Source: Cryptomeria japonica
Lineage: Eukaryota > Streptophyta > Pinopsida > Cupressales > Cupressaceae
DNA: 64,000 nucleotides
NCBI RefSeq assembly: GCF_030272615.1
Contig: NC_081410.1
Span: 572,705,241 to 572,769,240, forward strand
Reading direction: 5' to 3'
The notes beneath the pieces are model-generated. The model was given only the letters and a program-made list of their open reading frames with translations. It had not been told where the DNA came from and did not search any database. This document shows, one piece after another, positions 10,934 through 22,759 of this stretch. Each line of letters opens with the position of its first letter. Within the stretch, counting starts at the first letter, position 1. The position numbers were made by a program, and so were the translations under genes.

Positions 10934-12082
10934 AGTGATTCAATCTTACATATCGGGGTGTCTTTATTTGTTGTTGTTCCTCAGTTACAGTGGAATTTTC
11001 AGATGATACCGATGTAACTGGATCTTCATTCTGTACTAGTTGATTCAATGTAGGTTCATTTGCCAGTATTTTTATTGCCGGTTCAGAGTCTATATACCTT
11101 GAAATTCCTCTAAATTGTTCATCAATCTTCACATTTGTACTCTCAACAATTTTCTGCAATCTTTTGTTAAAACATCTATATGTCTTTCTCTTAAATGAAT
11201 AACCAAGAAATATTCCTTCGTCACTTCTAGGATCAAATTTGCCAATATACTCATCTCTTCTGATATAGCATTTACTACCAAATATTCTAAAATATTAAAG
11301 AGTGTGAGTAATGCCAAACCATAGTTCATGAGGGGTCTTACCGGTTTCACCTTTGATGTGAACTTTGTTGAATGTATAGACCATTGTGCTTACTACCTCT
11401 CTCCAATATACATGTGGAAGATTTGCTTTAGATAACATACTTCTAGCTGCATCTAAGATAGTTCTATTTTTCTTTTCTAGAACTCCATTCTACTATGGTG
11501 TCTGGGGTGCTGATAATTGTCTTCTGATTCCATTCACTTCATAGAATGCATTAAATTCCTTAGATGTAAATTCACATCCTTGATCTGATCTCAGACATTT
11601 GATTTTCTTACTGGTTTCATTCTTTACCATTGCTTTGAATAGTTTGAACTTCCCAAGTGCTTCTGATTTTTCTCTGAGAAAAGTAACCAACACATTCTAG
11701 AATAGTCATCTATGATTATCATGAAATATCTATCACCTTGTAAACTTTTAGTTCTAGCTGGACCACATAAATCAGTATGAATTAAGTCAAGAGCATTATT
11801 GTATTTTTCTCGAATACTTTTAAAAGACGCTCTAACTTGTTTTCCAAATTGACATTCCTTACATACCAGATTGTGAGGTTTAACAATCTTAGGTAAATAT
11901 CTAACTACCTTAGTAGTACTAATTTTTACCATGCAATCAAAATTTACATGACAAAGTCTCTTATGCCATAGCCAACTTTCATCAATGTGTGCAATCAAGC
12001 ATGTCTTTTCACTATTATTCAAATGAAAGATGTTGCCTCTAGTTTGATTACCAGTTGAAATTTCCAAACCAGTTCTATTCAT
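10902..12082 (-). pseudogene. GAG-pre-integrase and integrase of element A, fragmented
   Basis: 12082-11624 holds the zinc-binding pre-integrase segment (HKRLCHVN...CKECQFGK) and the start of the catalytic core (IHTDLCGP, then YFMIIIDDYSR), giving the first two acids of the DD35E triad. 11693-11493 continues with IKCLRSDQG and EFTSKEFNAF. The third acid lies in the stretch near 11470-11490, just after two in-frame stops. 11350-10902 covers the C-terminal part, including GYSFKRKTYRCFN. The segments lie in different frames. Integrase would insert the cDNA into host DNA. Confidence 0.85.
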
Positions 12083-12350
12083 AATTTTGCATTTACCATT
12101 CTTGAATTGTAACTAAAATCCTTTCTCAACTAATTGACCAACACTGAAAAAAAGTATGCTTTACACCTTCTACATAGTAAACATTATCAGTATTATGCTT
12201 ACCATCAAGAGATATTGTACCTTTTCCTTTGATCAAACAAGCTTTGTCACCTCCAAATCTTACTAGGCCTCCATTATATTCCTAAAAGTTCAAGAATTTA
12301 CCTTTATCACCAATCATGTGATGTGAACATCCTGAATCAATGATCCATTC
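12083..12350 (-). pseudogene. Aspartic protease region of element A
   Basis: The protease active site appears as WIIDSGCSHHM near 12318-12350 (copia consensus D-S-G-A/C-S-H-H-M), followed by the segment leading to the NTDNVYYVEG phrase near 12165-12195. A frameshift just after YYVEG separates it from the pre-integrase part. The protease cleaves the gag-pol polyprotein. Confidence 0.8.
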
Positions 12351-13461
12351 ATCCTTAACTTCAATTTTAGCTGCTAGGGCCTGTTCTATCAGTTGAGTAG
12401 TAGGTGTTGGTTGATCTTCTATTATAGTAACAAAAACCCATCCATTGTCTATTGGATATTCACCAGAATCATCAATGACTCCTTCATCAACAAGATAACA
12501 AGATTTATCTTTATTCTTCTTAAATATGTATCTCTGATATTCAGGGTTAGGCTTGTATGTTCTTCTAGCTTCTTCTCTTAGTCTAGTATGCCTATCAGGG
12601 CATCTTGAAGCCATACAACCAATCTTATTATAGCTAAAGCATTTAAAGGGTGCTTTACCTTCATACTTACTTCCAACTGGACCTTTAGGCATTTTTCTTG
12701 CAAATCGTGCTTCAAGTTCTTCAAGTTCTTCATTTTCTCTCTTGCTTTCCTCAAGTTCTCTTGCATAAAAGGCTTTCCAATCAGACTTGTCAAATGATGG
12801 TGCAGATGAGGTTGATTCCTTAAAAGCTAAATATATCTTTATAGTAGTAACAGGACCAAATTCCTCAATTTCAAAAGCTGAAAGTTTTCCAATCAATGTA
12901 TCCCTAGTTACTGATGTATTAGGCATTGTTCTCAACTCACTTATAGTAGTAACCTTCATTTTATATGCCAATGGCAATCATCTTAAAACTTTTGAAACAA
13001 TTTCATATTCACTTAAGGTTCCTCCACAACATTTAATACCCAAAACAATTTCATTCTCTTTCCATAAAAGCAGAAATCCTTTCATCTTCTTCCATTTTCA
13101 GATTTTCATACCTAACCCATAAGATTTCAAGTTTTACAATTTTGACTCTGGAATCTCCTTCATTCAATGTTTCCAAGTGATCCCAAATAGATTTAGTAGT
13201 TGATCTATCTGATAATCCAATGATTTGTTGATTTGATAATGCGCTCAAAAGTGCTTCTCTAACTTTACAATCATTTTCCTCATCTTTTCCTAAGGTAGGT
13301 GGATTATGCTGACCAGGAGTAGGAGTAGTATATCCATTCTTTGTAACTTCCTAGATGTCCTTTCCAATGCAATTAAAATGTGTCTCCATTCTGCTCTTCC
13401 ATATGCCATAGTTAGTTCCATCAAGTTTAGGATTGTCCTTCTTGAAATAGTTAGTAGACAT
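12282..13461 (-). pseudogene. Copia gag of element A, broken
   Basis: Starts at ATG 13461, 42 nt after the primer site, with LDGTNYGIWKSRMETH (DUF4219-like) and then a UBN2-type region (SIWDHLETLNEGDS, MEEDERISAFMER). A TAG stop interrupts it near residue 37, and frameshifts occur near 13050 and 12980. The zinc knuckle near 12600-12645 reads CFSYNKIGCMASRC: the second Cys is Tyr and the His is Cys, so RNA binding is lost. Element E keeps the proper CFNCNKIGHMASRC. Gag forms the particle shell. Confidence 0.85.
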
Positions 13462-13502
13462 TAGATCTCCTCAAGCTGTTAAACTTCTGCAAAAGAGGAC
13501 TA

Positions 13503-13515
13503 GGCTTTGATACCA
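13503..13515 (-). other. Primer-binding site of element A
   Basis: Minus strand TGGTATCAAAGCC, two bases from the 5' LTR end, one mismatch from the tRNA-iMet complement TGGTATCAGAGCC. Confidence 0.9.
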
Positions 13516-13517
13516 AT

Positions 13518-14581
13518 TGTTAGGTCCCAGAGACAACTAAGAGGAGGGGGGGTTGAATCAGTTGTCAAATAAATTCAACCAAAAACAACTAAACCAACTT
13601 TAATGCTTAATACCGGTAAACCAAACTTTTATGTTGGTAGATTGTTTTATCAGTTAATTACAGTACCGGTAAAGATTAATGCACGAAACAGAAAGACAAT
13701 AACATCCACAACACATAACACCAATATTTGTATGTGGAAACCCTGTAAGGGGAAAAGCCATGGTGGGAAACCTTACCCACAATCAGATGATACTACTGCA
13801 GATAGTATATGTATACAAATGGGGTCTGTACATGCAGAAAGGCCAAGCACCTAGAGCTCACTGCTCAAACACAAATAGGAGTCACACTGACTACAATTGG
13901 ATGGTTAAATCCAATAAGAATGTACTCCTCAAATTAGCATCTTTCTATTCTAGATTCAATACTGGTGTAGTTCTAATTGTCTTCACAAAAACCTTGCTTT
14001 ACCTTCAAATGATGTCTGCGTGTATAGCTTTTCTTATTCTCGCATATACCTTCTTACAATTCCTTATCCTTATCGTATATCAATCTTACAAATAAGATCT
14101 TACATATATATACCATAACCTAAGACCAATCTTAGTAGGTTGCCTACTAAAAGATATTACAATAAAACATTTTATAAGTAAATCAATAACTGATGCAATA
14201 ACCGATTCAACATGTCAGCTTGATGCATTTACAATAGCAACAAAATCATCTCCAAAGCATGTTGTGCTGATCTGGAATAGATAAGCATGTCGGTGTTTAT
14301 CCTGGACCTATTTGCCGGTAACAACAAATATGCAATTACAAATATACCAATGAACAAATCTCTAAGACAAAATGTCCAAATGATGTTTTCGACATAACCA
14401 GGTGTTTTATATATCATTCCAAGTGTCGGTGAACATTATATCATGCCGGTGTACAAGATACCGGTGACTGTGCATAAGTCACTTGCTTGCCGGTGAATAT
14501 TGCCGATTCTTCAAAGTGCTAGAGTTGATAAGTGTTAGTAGGTGTTGACATCAATGACAAAACTATACCAAAATAGAAACA
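13518..14581 (-). repeat. 5' LTR of element A
   Basis: Starts TGTTAGGTCCCAGAG and ends ATAGAAACA, followed by the TSD AGCTA at 14582-14586. It carries the same modules as the left LTR: hairpin 13532-13566, GGGGAAAAGCC module about 13750, palindrome 14082-14099 with one mismatch. Being the 5' LTR it would drive transcription leftward; a TATATATA run is at 14103-14112. Confidence 0.95.
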
Positions 14582-14586
14582 AGCTA
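14582..14586. repeat. Target-site duplication of element A (right)
   Basis: AGCTA, matching 7859-7863. Confidence 0.95.
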
Positions 14587-15773
14587 CATATTGATCATAT
14601 CATCCACCCCCAGATTTTGAAAAGCACAATTGTCAAGACAAGATGTAGCAGATGAGTGAAAATGGTGATAGGAAAAGCCACTTGAAAAGATGTTTTTTTG
14701 GGTTTATTTTTGTTGATTTTGTTTTAGTCAAGATTTTGAATGTCAACTGTAATTACTTTTATTGGAGAAATTTATGCCTTGGCAGAGACTAAGTCAATTT
14801 GCGTTCAACATTGAAAAATAAAAGATCATTACAACACAAAAGAGAATGGATAAAAAAGTTAAGAGGTGTTAAGGGTATGCATACAACATGATGGATATGG
14901 TAGAGTGGTAGTAGGATGGGTCAACAATAGTGAAAAATAAAGAAAACAGATGAATAAATGATGCATACTAGTTGTGGTTCTCAAGGGGAGTAAAGGAGAC
15001 TACAAGAGAATTCATTGATGTAGTAGGGCGTAAAAGAAAAATAATAGAACTTAGAGTATTCATACAGTAGGTGAAAGAGCATAAAGGATAGACCAACAAG
15101 TGTGGTGAATGGATTAAGGTCAAGGGAAAAGTGATGCACTGGCTCAAGGGGAGCTTATTGATTACAACCTTGATCATCCTTGAACATGTGTGTGTGTGCT
15201 TCAAGGGTGATGAATCATAAAAGTTATTTGTCTCAGGTCATGGGTCTATAATTTATTGCACACTTGCATACATAAGGATGAATATAACTGCAATTAGGGA
15301 AGATACTTTGAAGACTACCCACACTAAGAAGATGGTTGTTCATAATTGTGTAGTTGATAATGCAAGGAAAGGGACTGCAAGAAGTGAAGGTATAGGCCTG
15401 CATACAATCAAGATACATACATTGGATCAAAGGAAAAGAGGTTTGTGGTTCAAGGGAATTACAAGACTTACCTATTACTCTCCTACATCGATGCAAACTT
15501 GGAAGATCATCCAACAAGGAAGTTGCATCTCTCAGGGGGAGATCGGTGATTTTTATAAGCGGTATTGGCACTACTCTTATATTGTAATAATGGTTCATCT
15601 AGCATGCAACCAATTGTGGTGCACACAATTGAATAATTCAATGGGGAAGAGTGATGGGATGCATTTATTTTTATGTTGGTATCAAAATTTATATGGTTAT
15701 CAAGGCCTCTTTTCCATTGTTGTCAAAGGGGGGGAGAATGTACAATGTTGATATCAATGCCAAAGGGGGAGAT
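14587..15773 (+). mobile_element. Element B internal region, second part, with polypurine tract
   Basis: This continues the B sequence after the A insertion. No conserved domain is visible; an open stretch at 15278-15751 has no recognisable motif and is probably chance. Several phrases of the type CTCAAGGGG or CTCAGGGGG recur. It ends in GATATCAATGCC followed by the polypurine tract AAAGGGGGAGAT (15762-15773). A second purine run (15725-15737) lies just upstream. Confidence 0.7.
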
Positions 15774-17792
15774 TGTTTGCATTGAAGTTGTCATTGATGT
15801 CAACATATGTTCTTGCAGGGTTGAGAAGTTGTAGTAGATGATGTGTGCCCCAAATGAAGATTAGAAAGAATGAGATGATGTTGTTTCAGTTTCACTCAAG
15901 TGGTGTTGCTAAGATGTTGATGAAGAGAATATTAGTTCATGTTGGTAGAGCTAATGCAGGATGATGAGGTTTCAAATGAATGTCAACTTGCAAGCTGGAG
16001 GTTACGTAGAAGATTTGATGGATCAAAGTGTTAAAGATAGAGATCACAAAAATCAGGTTGATGAATTGTTGTAGAATCCCATAATGACACATGATGTGTC
16101 TATGAAGTTCTTGTTGGATGTCTTTGTGCTAGGGTTGTGAAAAACAATAAATCATGTATATCGACAAGACCCTACTGAGTTATACTGATCACATTATGAT
16201 CTGACACATATGCATCACAAGAATATCAGGATAGCTAAGCTGATCAAATGTTATGAAGATGAAGTGGTTGTATCAGAATAACTCAACCTATACCAAATCA
16301 TGTGGAGGAAAGTGTTATTAGCATAAGTTATTTCGATGTCAGGTAGTGTGCAGTTTTATATTGTGTTTGTATCATATCAAGATAGCAATACTAATCACAA
16401 TGGTAGAGCCACTTATCCGATTAGTTGACAAAGGCAACATAATGATTTTTTGTTATGCTGATAGAATAAACTACTCTAATAATCATTGTTGGAATAGCTA
16501 TGCCAATCAGGAGAACCATGATAAGCATTAGGTTAGATGAAAAAGGTAGCATAATAATTTTGTGTTATGCCAACAAAGTAAACTACTCTAACAATCATTG
16601 TTTCTGAATAGTTATGCCAATCAAGAGACCTAGGATGTGAATCGGGTTAGTTGACAAAGGTGGCATAATTATTTTGTGTTATATTGATAGTGCTAACTAC
16701 TCTGATATCATCATATTGGAATACCTATTGCAACCAAGCGAGCGATGATGCCTATCAGAGTAACTATTGAAGGTAGAATAACACATTCTTGCTATGTCGA
16801 TAGTGTAAAATATCTCGACATCTACATATCAGAATACATATGTTGATGTGAACACCATCAAATCACATATGAGATCAGGATACCTATTCTAATAGAGGAG
16901 TATGAAGAGAAGTCTCCTTCATTAGATCATTAGAATAACATATGTCGATATGGAGGAGGTCTTTGGAGTTTGGTGTCACATTAACTATGCCGATGGTGGT
17001 TCATGTTGGGTCATCTAAATATGTTTGTATAGATGGTATAACATCCAAAATCTAATCCAATAGTGTTAGTTGTTTTGATGGGTGTGGATTTTAGAGTAGC
17101 CTACGTTGATGAAGTATGTCACCACAGACAGTGCATTTTAGGATACCTATGTTGATAAAGGAAGGTAGATAATATGGCATCAAAGAAACTTGTTCAGTCG
17201 ATCTAGCATGATTTTTCTATGCTGATAGTCATGGTTATCTTGATGAGTGGTGGTTTGGTCTAAGGTATTTCAGTTCAGGACAACTTATGCTGATGGAGAG
17301 TTTCAACGCAAAGTTTGTGCTTCATGATAACCTATGGCGATAAGGGAAATCAAAGGTGATTTTTTCATCAGAATAACTCATGCCAATGAAAGGAACAACA
17401 AACATCACAAGGTGATCAAAATAGGTTAAAAAGGAAGAGTAAGTGAAAAATGTTAATCCGATAGTTAAAATTATTTTGATAGCTGGTGTGCAATGTGACT
17501 TCGGGATTGCTATGGTGATGAACATGAGGAATGAGTGTTCTAGTTGACAGAGTTGATCTAGATAGGTACTTGTTGTCAACCCAATATATCTGCATAACAT
17601 GAAGGTTGTTCACAGCTTGGAGTTTGACTAATCTAAGCAGCCCGATTGTCCACATGGCAATTGACCTATCTTGACCAAGTGACCTAGATGAGTAATGAGA
17701 AGACACGTGTACACCAAGTGATCAAGCAAGTATACTAGATATTGAATGAGATTGTTTGTCAATCCAATTAATGTAGATGTTGAAGGACAAAT
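15774..17792 (+). repeat. 3' LTR of element B, truncated (U3)
   Basis: It starts TGTTTGCATTGAAG right after the polypurine tract and has the family box GTCATTGATGTCAAC at about 15791-15805. About 2 kb of U3 follows, filled with internal repeats. It stops where the C LTR begins at 17793 and the U5 is never reached, so B cannot be delimited on this side. Long U3 regions with repeats often hold enhancer-like elements. Confidence 0.7.
16397..16740 (+). repeat. Three tandem copies of a unit of about 118 bp in the B LTR
   Basis: Units begin near 16397, 16513 and 16633. Each contains GACAAAGG or a variant, then CATAAT, TGTGTTATG, AACTACTCT and TATGCCAATCA in the same order. The third unit is the most diverged. 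Confidence 0.8.
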
Positions 17793-18737
17793 TATTGGCA
17801 ATTGACACTCAATTGGCTGGTTTCATTATGTTGTCATTGATGGAAACATGGCATCTTGTTTTAGCTTCATGTTTTGGTTCAGTTGTGTACCGGCAGGCAC
17901 TTCACAGACACTTCACCAACACTGACACTGGTAGGATGGAAGGAATTCTTAGGTTTCTAGCAATGCAGGTCGACATGGTTTAGAATTAGGTTATCGGTAT
18001 TGGAGGTCGACAACTTTTGGATCTAGCATTGGCAATTGATTTTGGTATTTATGTATTTATATTATCTAGCCGACATGTATATTGATATTGTAATTATCTT
18101 TGTAAGCCAACATAAGGCATGATAAATTGTAAGGGGTATATAAGTTAGTAGGTTAGATCATTTTGAGATGTGATACCATGTGAATAAATATTAGGAAGGA
18201 AATAATGAAGGAGATGTGAAATATATCAAAGAGATCATGTATGTGAGGATATTTATGTAAAGGGGTTATTTTGGTAAAGGGTTTAGGGTTTTAGACTAGA
18301 ATAGATAGAGCTTAACTGGAACTATATTTAGGCATAGAATATGTTATCTTATCAGTTCATTCACTTCTTCAGATTATTGTCTGGATTTATATGTAGTTAG
18401 TGAGACTCCTTTTGTGATTGAGCAGTGTGCTTTAGGTCGTAAGCCTTCCTAGAAGTGCAGACCCCTTATATTTTGTAATATCTCTTCATATGGCCAGTTA
18501 ATTGATATTGTGGGTTACAAATCCTACCATGGTTTTTCCTCTTTGAGGTTTTCCACATATAATTCTATGTGTTATGTTATTCTTTCATGTGATTGGCTTA
18601 TTGCTTGCTTTACTTCTTTCAATTCTATATGTACCGGCATACTAGTTGGTGTATGCCTATTTTAATAAGGTTAAAATTGATCATTCTGGTGGAACACTGA
18701 TTCACCCCCCCCCTCTAAGTATTCTTGGATTCCAACA
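17793..18737 (+). repeat. 5' LTR of element C
   Basis: Begins TATTGGCAATTGACACTC (terminal G changed to A) and ends GGATTCCAACA. It matches 22760-23064 over the first 300 bp. TATATAAG at 18137-18144 is a good TATA box; the module CCATGGTTTTTCC is at 18528-18540; the terminal hairpin is at 18693-18723. Confidence 0.85.
18137..18144 (+). promoter_or_regulatory. TATA box of the C LTR
   Basis: TATATAAG inside the LTR, in the right orientation and about 600 bp before the LTR end. Confidence 0.55.
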
Positions 18738-18739
18738 AT

Positions 18740-18750
18740 TGGTATCAAAG
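18740..18750 (+). other. Primer-binding site of element C
   Basis: TGGTATCAAAG, two bases after the LTR end; matches the start of the tRNA-iMet complement with one change. Confidence 0.85.
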
Positions 18751-18805
18751 TCATGTGCCTTAGAGGATTTTTAATATCTTGAGGGAGATCTTGAATCCAA
18801 AATCC

Positions 18806-19787
18806 ATGGATAAGAGTTTGGAAAAGCAACTTGAGGTGGCACTTGAAGATTATGATGCTGAAAGGATAAAGAACTTGAAGTTACAAAATGAATTGAATTC
18901 TACTCAAAAATTTATTCTTATCCTATAGGAGAGGCTATCATATGTTCAGGCTAGAAGGAAGGAACTTTTGAAAAATTGGGATGATGAAGAGGACGATACA
19001 CTTAAGGAACAGTGTCAGAAGTTGAGTCGAGAGAATGTGGTCATGAGAAATGAAATGCAAGCTATAACTATGAGAATGTCTAAGGAGATTAAGGATCAGA
19101 AGAAAAAGGAAGAAAATCTTGTTGTATCTCTAAAGAACAAATTTGAAGAATGTGGTAGGTTGGTTCATGAGAATGATATGTTGAGAACTGATTTATTACA
19201 ATCCCAGATTAATGAACAAGAGCTTGAGAGACAAATGATAATTCTAAAAGATGATCTAACTATTGCAATTGAGTATAAAGAAAAATTCAAGATTAGTTCA
19301 GCACAACTTGATGGGTTATTGAAGAGACAAAGACAAAATGTAGATCCAAGTGGACTTGGATTTGAACATGGACAGAGTTCTAGTACTTCAAATGAAGATC
19401 AAAACCATAAGGCACTGGTAAGGTAGTTCAAATGTTTATAAATTTAATGGTAGATGCTTTGTTTGTAATAAATTTGGTCACATGGCTAGGCAATGTAGAA
19501 ATAGAGAAAATCAAAACAATAATTCTGCTCTTGGACAATGTTCTAAATGCAATAAGAATGGTCATAAAATAGAAGATTGTAGAATGAATGTAAAATGTTA
19601 TGCTTGTGGAAAACTTGGACATATGGCTAATCAGTGTAGGTCAAGCAATTATACTAGTTTTAGAAAAGTAATTCAAAAGAACAATATTACATGTTATGCA
19701 TGTAATGAGGTTGGACATATTGCTAAGTTATGTAGAAGTAAAAATTCACCGGTTGGTAATGGAGGATCAAATGAGAAATGGAAATAG
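18806..19787 (+). pseudogene. Coiled-coil and zinc-knuckle gag (ORF1) of element C
   Basis: ATG 18806 lies about 55 nt after the primer site, so this is the true start: the gag has no UBN2 domain and begins directly with a long coiled coil (MDKSLEKQLEVALEDYDAER onward). One TAG interrupts it at about residue 41. The coil ends in LDGLLKRQ...SGLGFE (about 19309-19365), the SIRE-type gag signature. A one-base frameshift near 19425 leads into four clean CCHC knuckles: CFVCNKFGHMARQC, CSKCNKNGHKIEDC, CYACGKLGHMANQC and CYACNEVGHIAKLC (19456-19735). RNA packaging is the expected role. Few lesions suggest moderate age. Confidence 0.8.
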
Positions 19788-20266
19788 AAGGTTAATGAAA
19801 TATGCAAAGATCATACCCAGAGATGGGTTAGGAAGATTGAAGATCAATTTGTAGATGGGAATGCACCAATTACTTATCAGGCAGAAGAGATTGCTTTTGT
19901 ACCGATAGGAAGCTCAACCGGTAACTGAAGCAAATGCCTTAGGGATAGAAAAAATTCATGAAGATGTTGCATATGCCCCAGGAAGAGGTCCTGGAAGATG
20001 TTCTAGATATTGGAGATGCTTATCTGAAATGGAGATGATTTATCAAGATCTGGTATCTTCCATCAGAAGTCTTTTATATCAATGATGGATTAGGGTTTTT
20101 CTTGGAGGTTAAAAGGTTGAATCCACTTCATTTTTTATCACCTTGTATTTAGAGTGATTAAAGGTTATTTAGTGCAATTAGATATCTTCTTGAGTGATTT
20201 CACCGATTATTGGGAGAGTTTGTTAGGGTTTCCTCAACAACGAATCATGGGTATTTATCTTCAATC

Positions 20267-22459
20267 ATGGAAGCGAGATCATCATCTATGCCTATTTTTG
20301 TTGTAAACCCAATTTTTTTTTAGGTCAAGGAATGTCTGAGGCTGACTTTCAAGTGATATCTGCATGTTGCTACCTTGGATGATTTAGTTGGAGCATTTTA
20401 CCATGTTCCAGAAAGATTTGTGTATGTCAAAGATGTTAGGGTGTACATACATTATCACATTGAGGATTTGGGCACATCCAATATCAAGAACATGTACATG
20501 AGCGAGCTAATGGGAGATTCTGGAAAGATCAAACCTGAAGACAAGAACATTGAAGACTTAGGATTTACCGACGTTTTGGAATTTGAAGATGAAATAGTTA
20601 GGTATGTTTTAAGTAGAGTACATGGAGATTTTATCTGGTTGGATAGACCATACAAGATTACAAAGGAAGCCATCAAGGCACTCACCAGTTTACCACAAGT
20701 TGGGCAGCGTCCAAATAAGAAGGTCTCTAATGATTATGTCAACAAAATAATCAGTGCAACATCAGAAAGGCATTCAATGAGAATCAGTACTTATATCACT
20801 GACATAGAGATTAGATTTGGTAGCATGGTCATCGCTTACAAGGTAACTCAGTCAAACCAACTGAATTCTTTTTCTAGCTCCTGCATTTTCATAGCTTATA
20901 AGATGATGAGAGAGAATGAGAGATTGGATCTATGTGGTTGGATGTTGGATGAACAACTAATAAACCTAAGAAAGATTAAAGGTGAAAAGAAAGGAACTTT
21001 CTAGTATGGAAACTTAATTGTCTGTTTAATATTATTTTTCATAAATGAGACTCCCAGTTTTGGGAAGAGGTAGTGGGCATTTGACATCCCGACAGGGAGG
21101 CAACTAAAATAGTCAATTTCTTCATTGGGTAATAAGAGAGATGATAAAGTTTGGGGATATTTTAAGGCATTTCGAAAAAAGCTATGAAAGCTAGAGAAAG
21201 GGTTCCAAAACACATTGTTGAGAAATACTCAATTGACATATGCTTCATGGTGAAGAGATATGAAACACTCATGGAAGAGGTTAATCCCTTGAAGATCTGG
21301 ATTGAGAAAATGGGCTATGAAGTTGATGCATAGATTTTAGATTCCTATGCAAATATGTTAATTGATGCATCGATAGATACAAATGTATAGAAAAATGTTG
21401 AGATACCGACAAATACTGAGAGTGTAAAGGTTGACAATGTACAAGATACTAATCTTGAGGACAACAGTTCTCCATATATTAATGTATAGGATAAGGATAT
21501 AGTTCCTATGGAGGAACTGATAGTTACTGATACTGCACCAAGTGGTGAAGCCTCTGATGTAAGTGAGGAGGCTACAAAGGATAAATCATCAGAGGAGAAG
21601 AAAGAGGAGTCTGGTAGGGAAATGGTAGTGAGTCCATCATTGTTGTCAATTGAAACCTCATAGGTTGAAAAGAAAATCATAACCAAGATGAGTTATACTA
21701 AACTCATGATGATGGCTACACAGAAATTGATGAAGGATCTATGGATAAAGGGATTATTGATCAGTCCATCACTATTTTGCATAGACTAGTCTTAGAGTGT
21801 AAGTTGGAAAGGGAAGTGAGCCCATTTGGCAAGCTTAAGACAATCACAGAACACATTTCAAAGGATTTCCAATCCTTGCAATAGATTTCAAACTGACAAG
21901 CACTAGAAAGGTTCACACAAACTAAAAGAGCTACGTTTGATCAAATGATTGAGTCCAAGAGAAAGGAAATTATTGAAAAATTGAAATTGATATATAATTC
22001 TTTGAAGCAGTGTACAAATATTTATAGAGTATGTTGTAACACAAATGTTCTTACATTCAATTTGGATAAGAAGATTAAATAATTTCAGGAGAAAATTGCA
22101 AGTATAGAAAATTCTTTTGATGGATTGAATTCATTGACTACATCCATTGATGGTCAGATTTTTGTTTTGGAAACCCAAGTTTCTACTCTTGAGAAAGAAA
22201 AAACCAAAATCATAAGAAGATCCATAAGTCTTAGAGGTTTGGTGAGTCCCTAGTTGGATTCACTCAGTGTACACAAGAAGCATGGTATAGATATGGTTGG
22301 TAAGCCCACACCAATAGAGTTAAATGAGAAAGAGTCATTTTCCCATATGCTAAATGGACTTGTATCTATTTGTGACACTTTCAAATATGGTTGGGATACT
22401 TACCTTGAGCTATTAGAGAAGGCATATTGGGACATTTTCAAACATATTAAGCTCCGGTA
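20267..22459 (+). pseudogene. ORF2 of element C: unrecognised protein, conserved with ORF2 of element H
   Basis: The frame opens at ATG 20267 (MEARSSSMPIFVV) and has two stops before its longest open part, 20375-21004. Residues conserved with H ORF2 include HIEDLG, ILSRVHGD (here VLSRVHGDFIWLDR), a Lys/Thr-rich stretch, and AYKMM near the end of the domain. After a frameshift between 21003 and 21180 a second shared segment follows (RVPKHIVEKYSIDICF against RISSDIIKKYEDDICF, then MGYEV, ending MLIDA). An acidic Ser/Glu-rich middle (21380-21660) and a predicted coiled-coil end (21900-22440) complete it. Most stops are TAG. It occupies the place of pol but shows no RT, integrase or protease motif. 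Function unknown; a structural or gag-associated role is only a guess. Confidence 0.7.
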
Positions 22460-22747
22460 AGGTAGTTTTGGGATATTCATTATATAGTATCTTTCATTAT
22501 TCGTCCCAGTTTTTGGATCTTTGGCATTCTTTTTGGAAATTTGATGGCATTGATGTCAAAGGGGGAGAGATATAGATGTGAAAAAGTAAAGAGGGAGTTG
22601 TAAAAATTAGGGGGAGTATAGATGGAAAACTATGGAAGTATGGAGTATTTTATATTGATGGATATTCAGCTCAGGGGGGGCGGTCTCAGGATGAAACCAA
22701 CAGTTGAAACCAAGATCATTTTTCACATGAGTGTTTCCATTAGTGCC

Positions 22748-22759
22748 AAAAGGGGAGAT
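22748..22759 (+). promoter_or_regulatory. Polypurine tract of element C
   Basis: AAAAGGGGAGAT immediately before the TGTTAG start of the 3' LTR at 22760. Confidence 0.85.

Larger units (their letters stand above)
7864..14581 (-). mobile_element. Element A: full-length Ty1/copia retrotransposon
   Basis: A complete 6.7-kb copia element: LTRs of about 1.06 kb with TG...CA ends, TSD AGCTA, a tRNA-iMet primer site beside the right LTR, gag, protease, integrase, RT and RNase H in copia order, and a polypurine tract beside the left LTR. All genes read on the minus strand. Its two LTRs differ visibly more than those of sister element E, so A is the older insertion. Coding is ruined by frameshifts, stops and changes in key residues. 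It sits inside element B. Confidence 0.95.

Noticed and set aside
15278-15751. 157-codon open frame in the second part of B
   Set aside because: No motif, an equally long open frame on the other strand, and a position in the non-coding region before the polypurine tract.
20375-21004. Host gene captured intact in C
   Set aside because: The same ORF is found in H within a second element family, with stops in both. It is an element gene now, whatever its origin.
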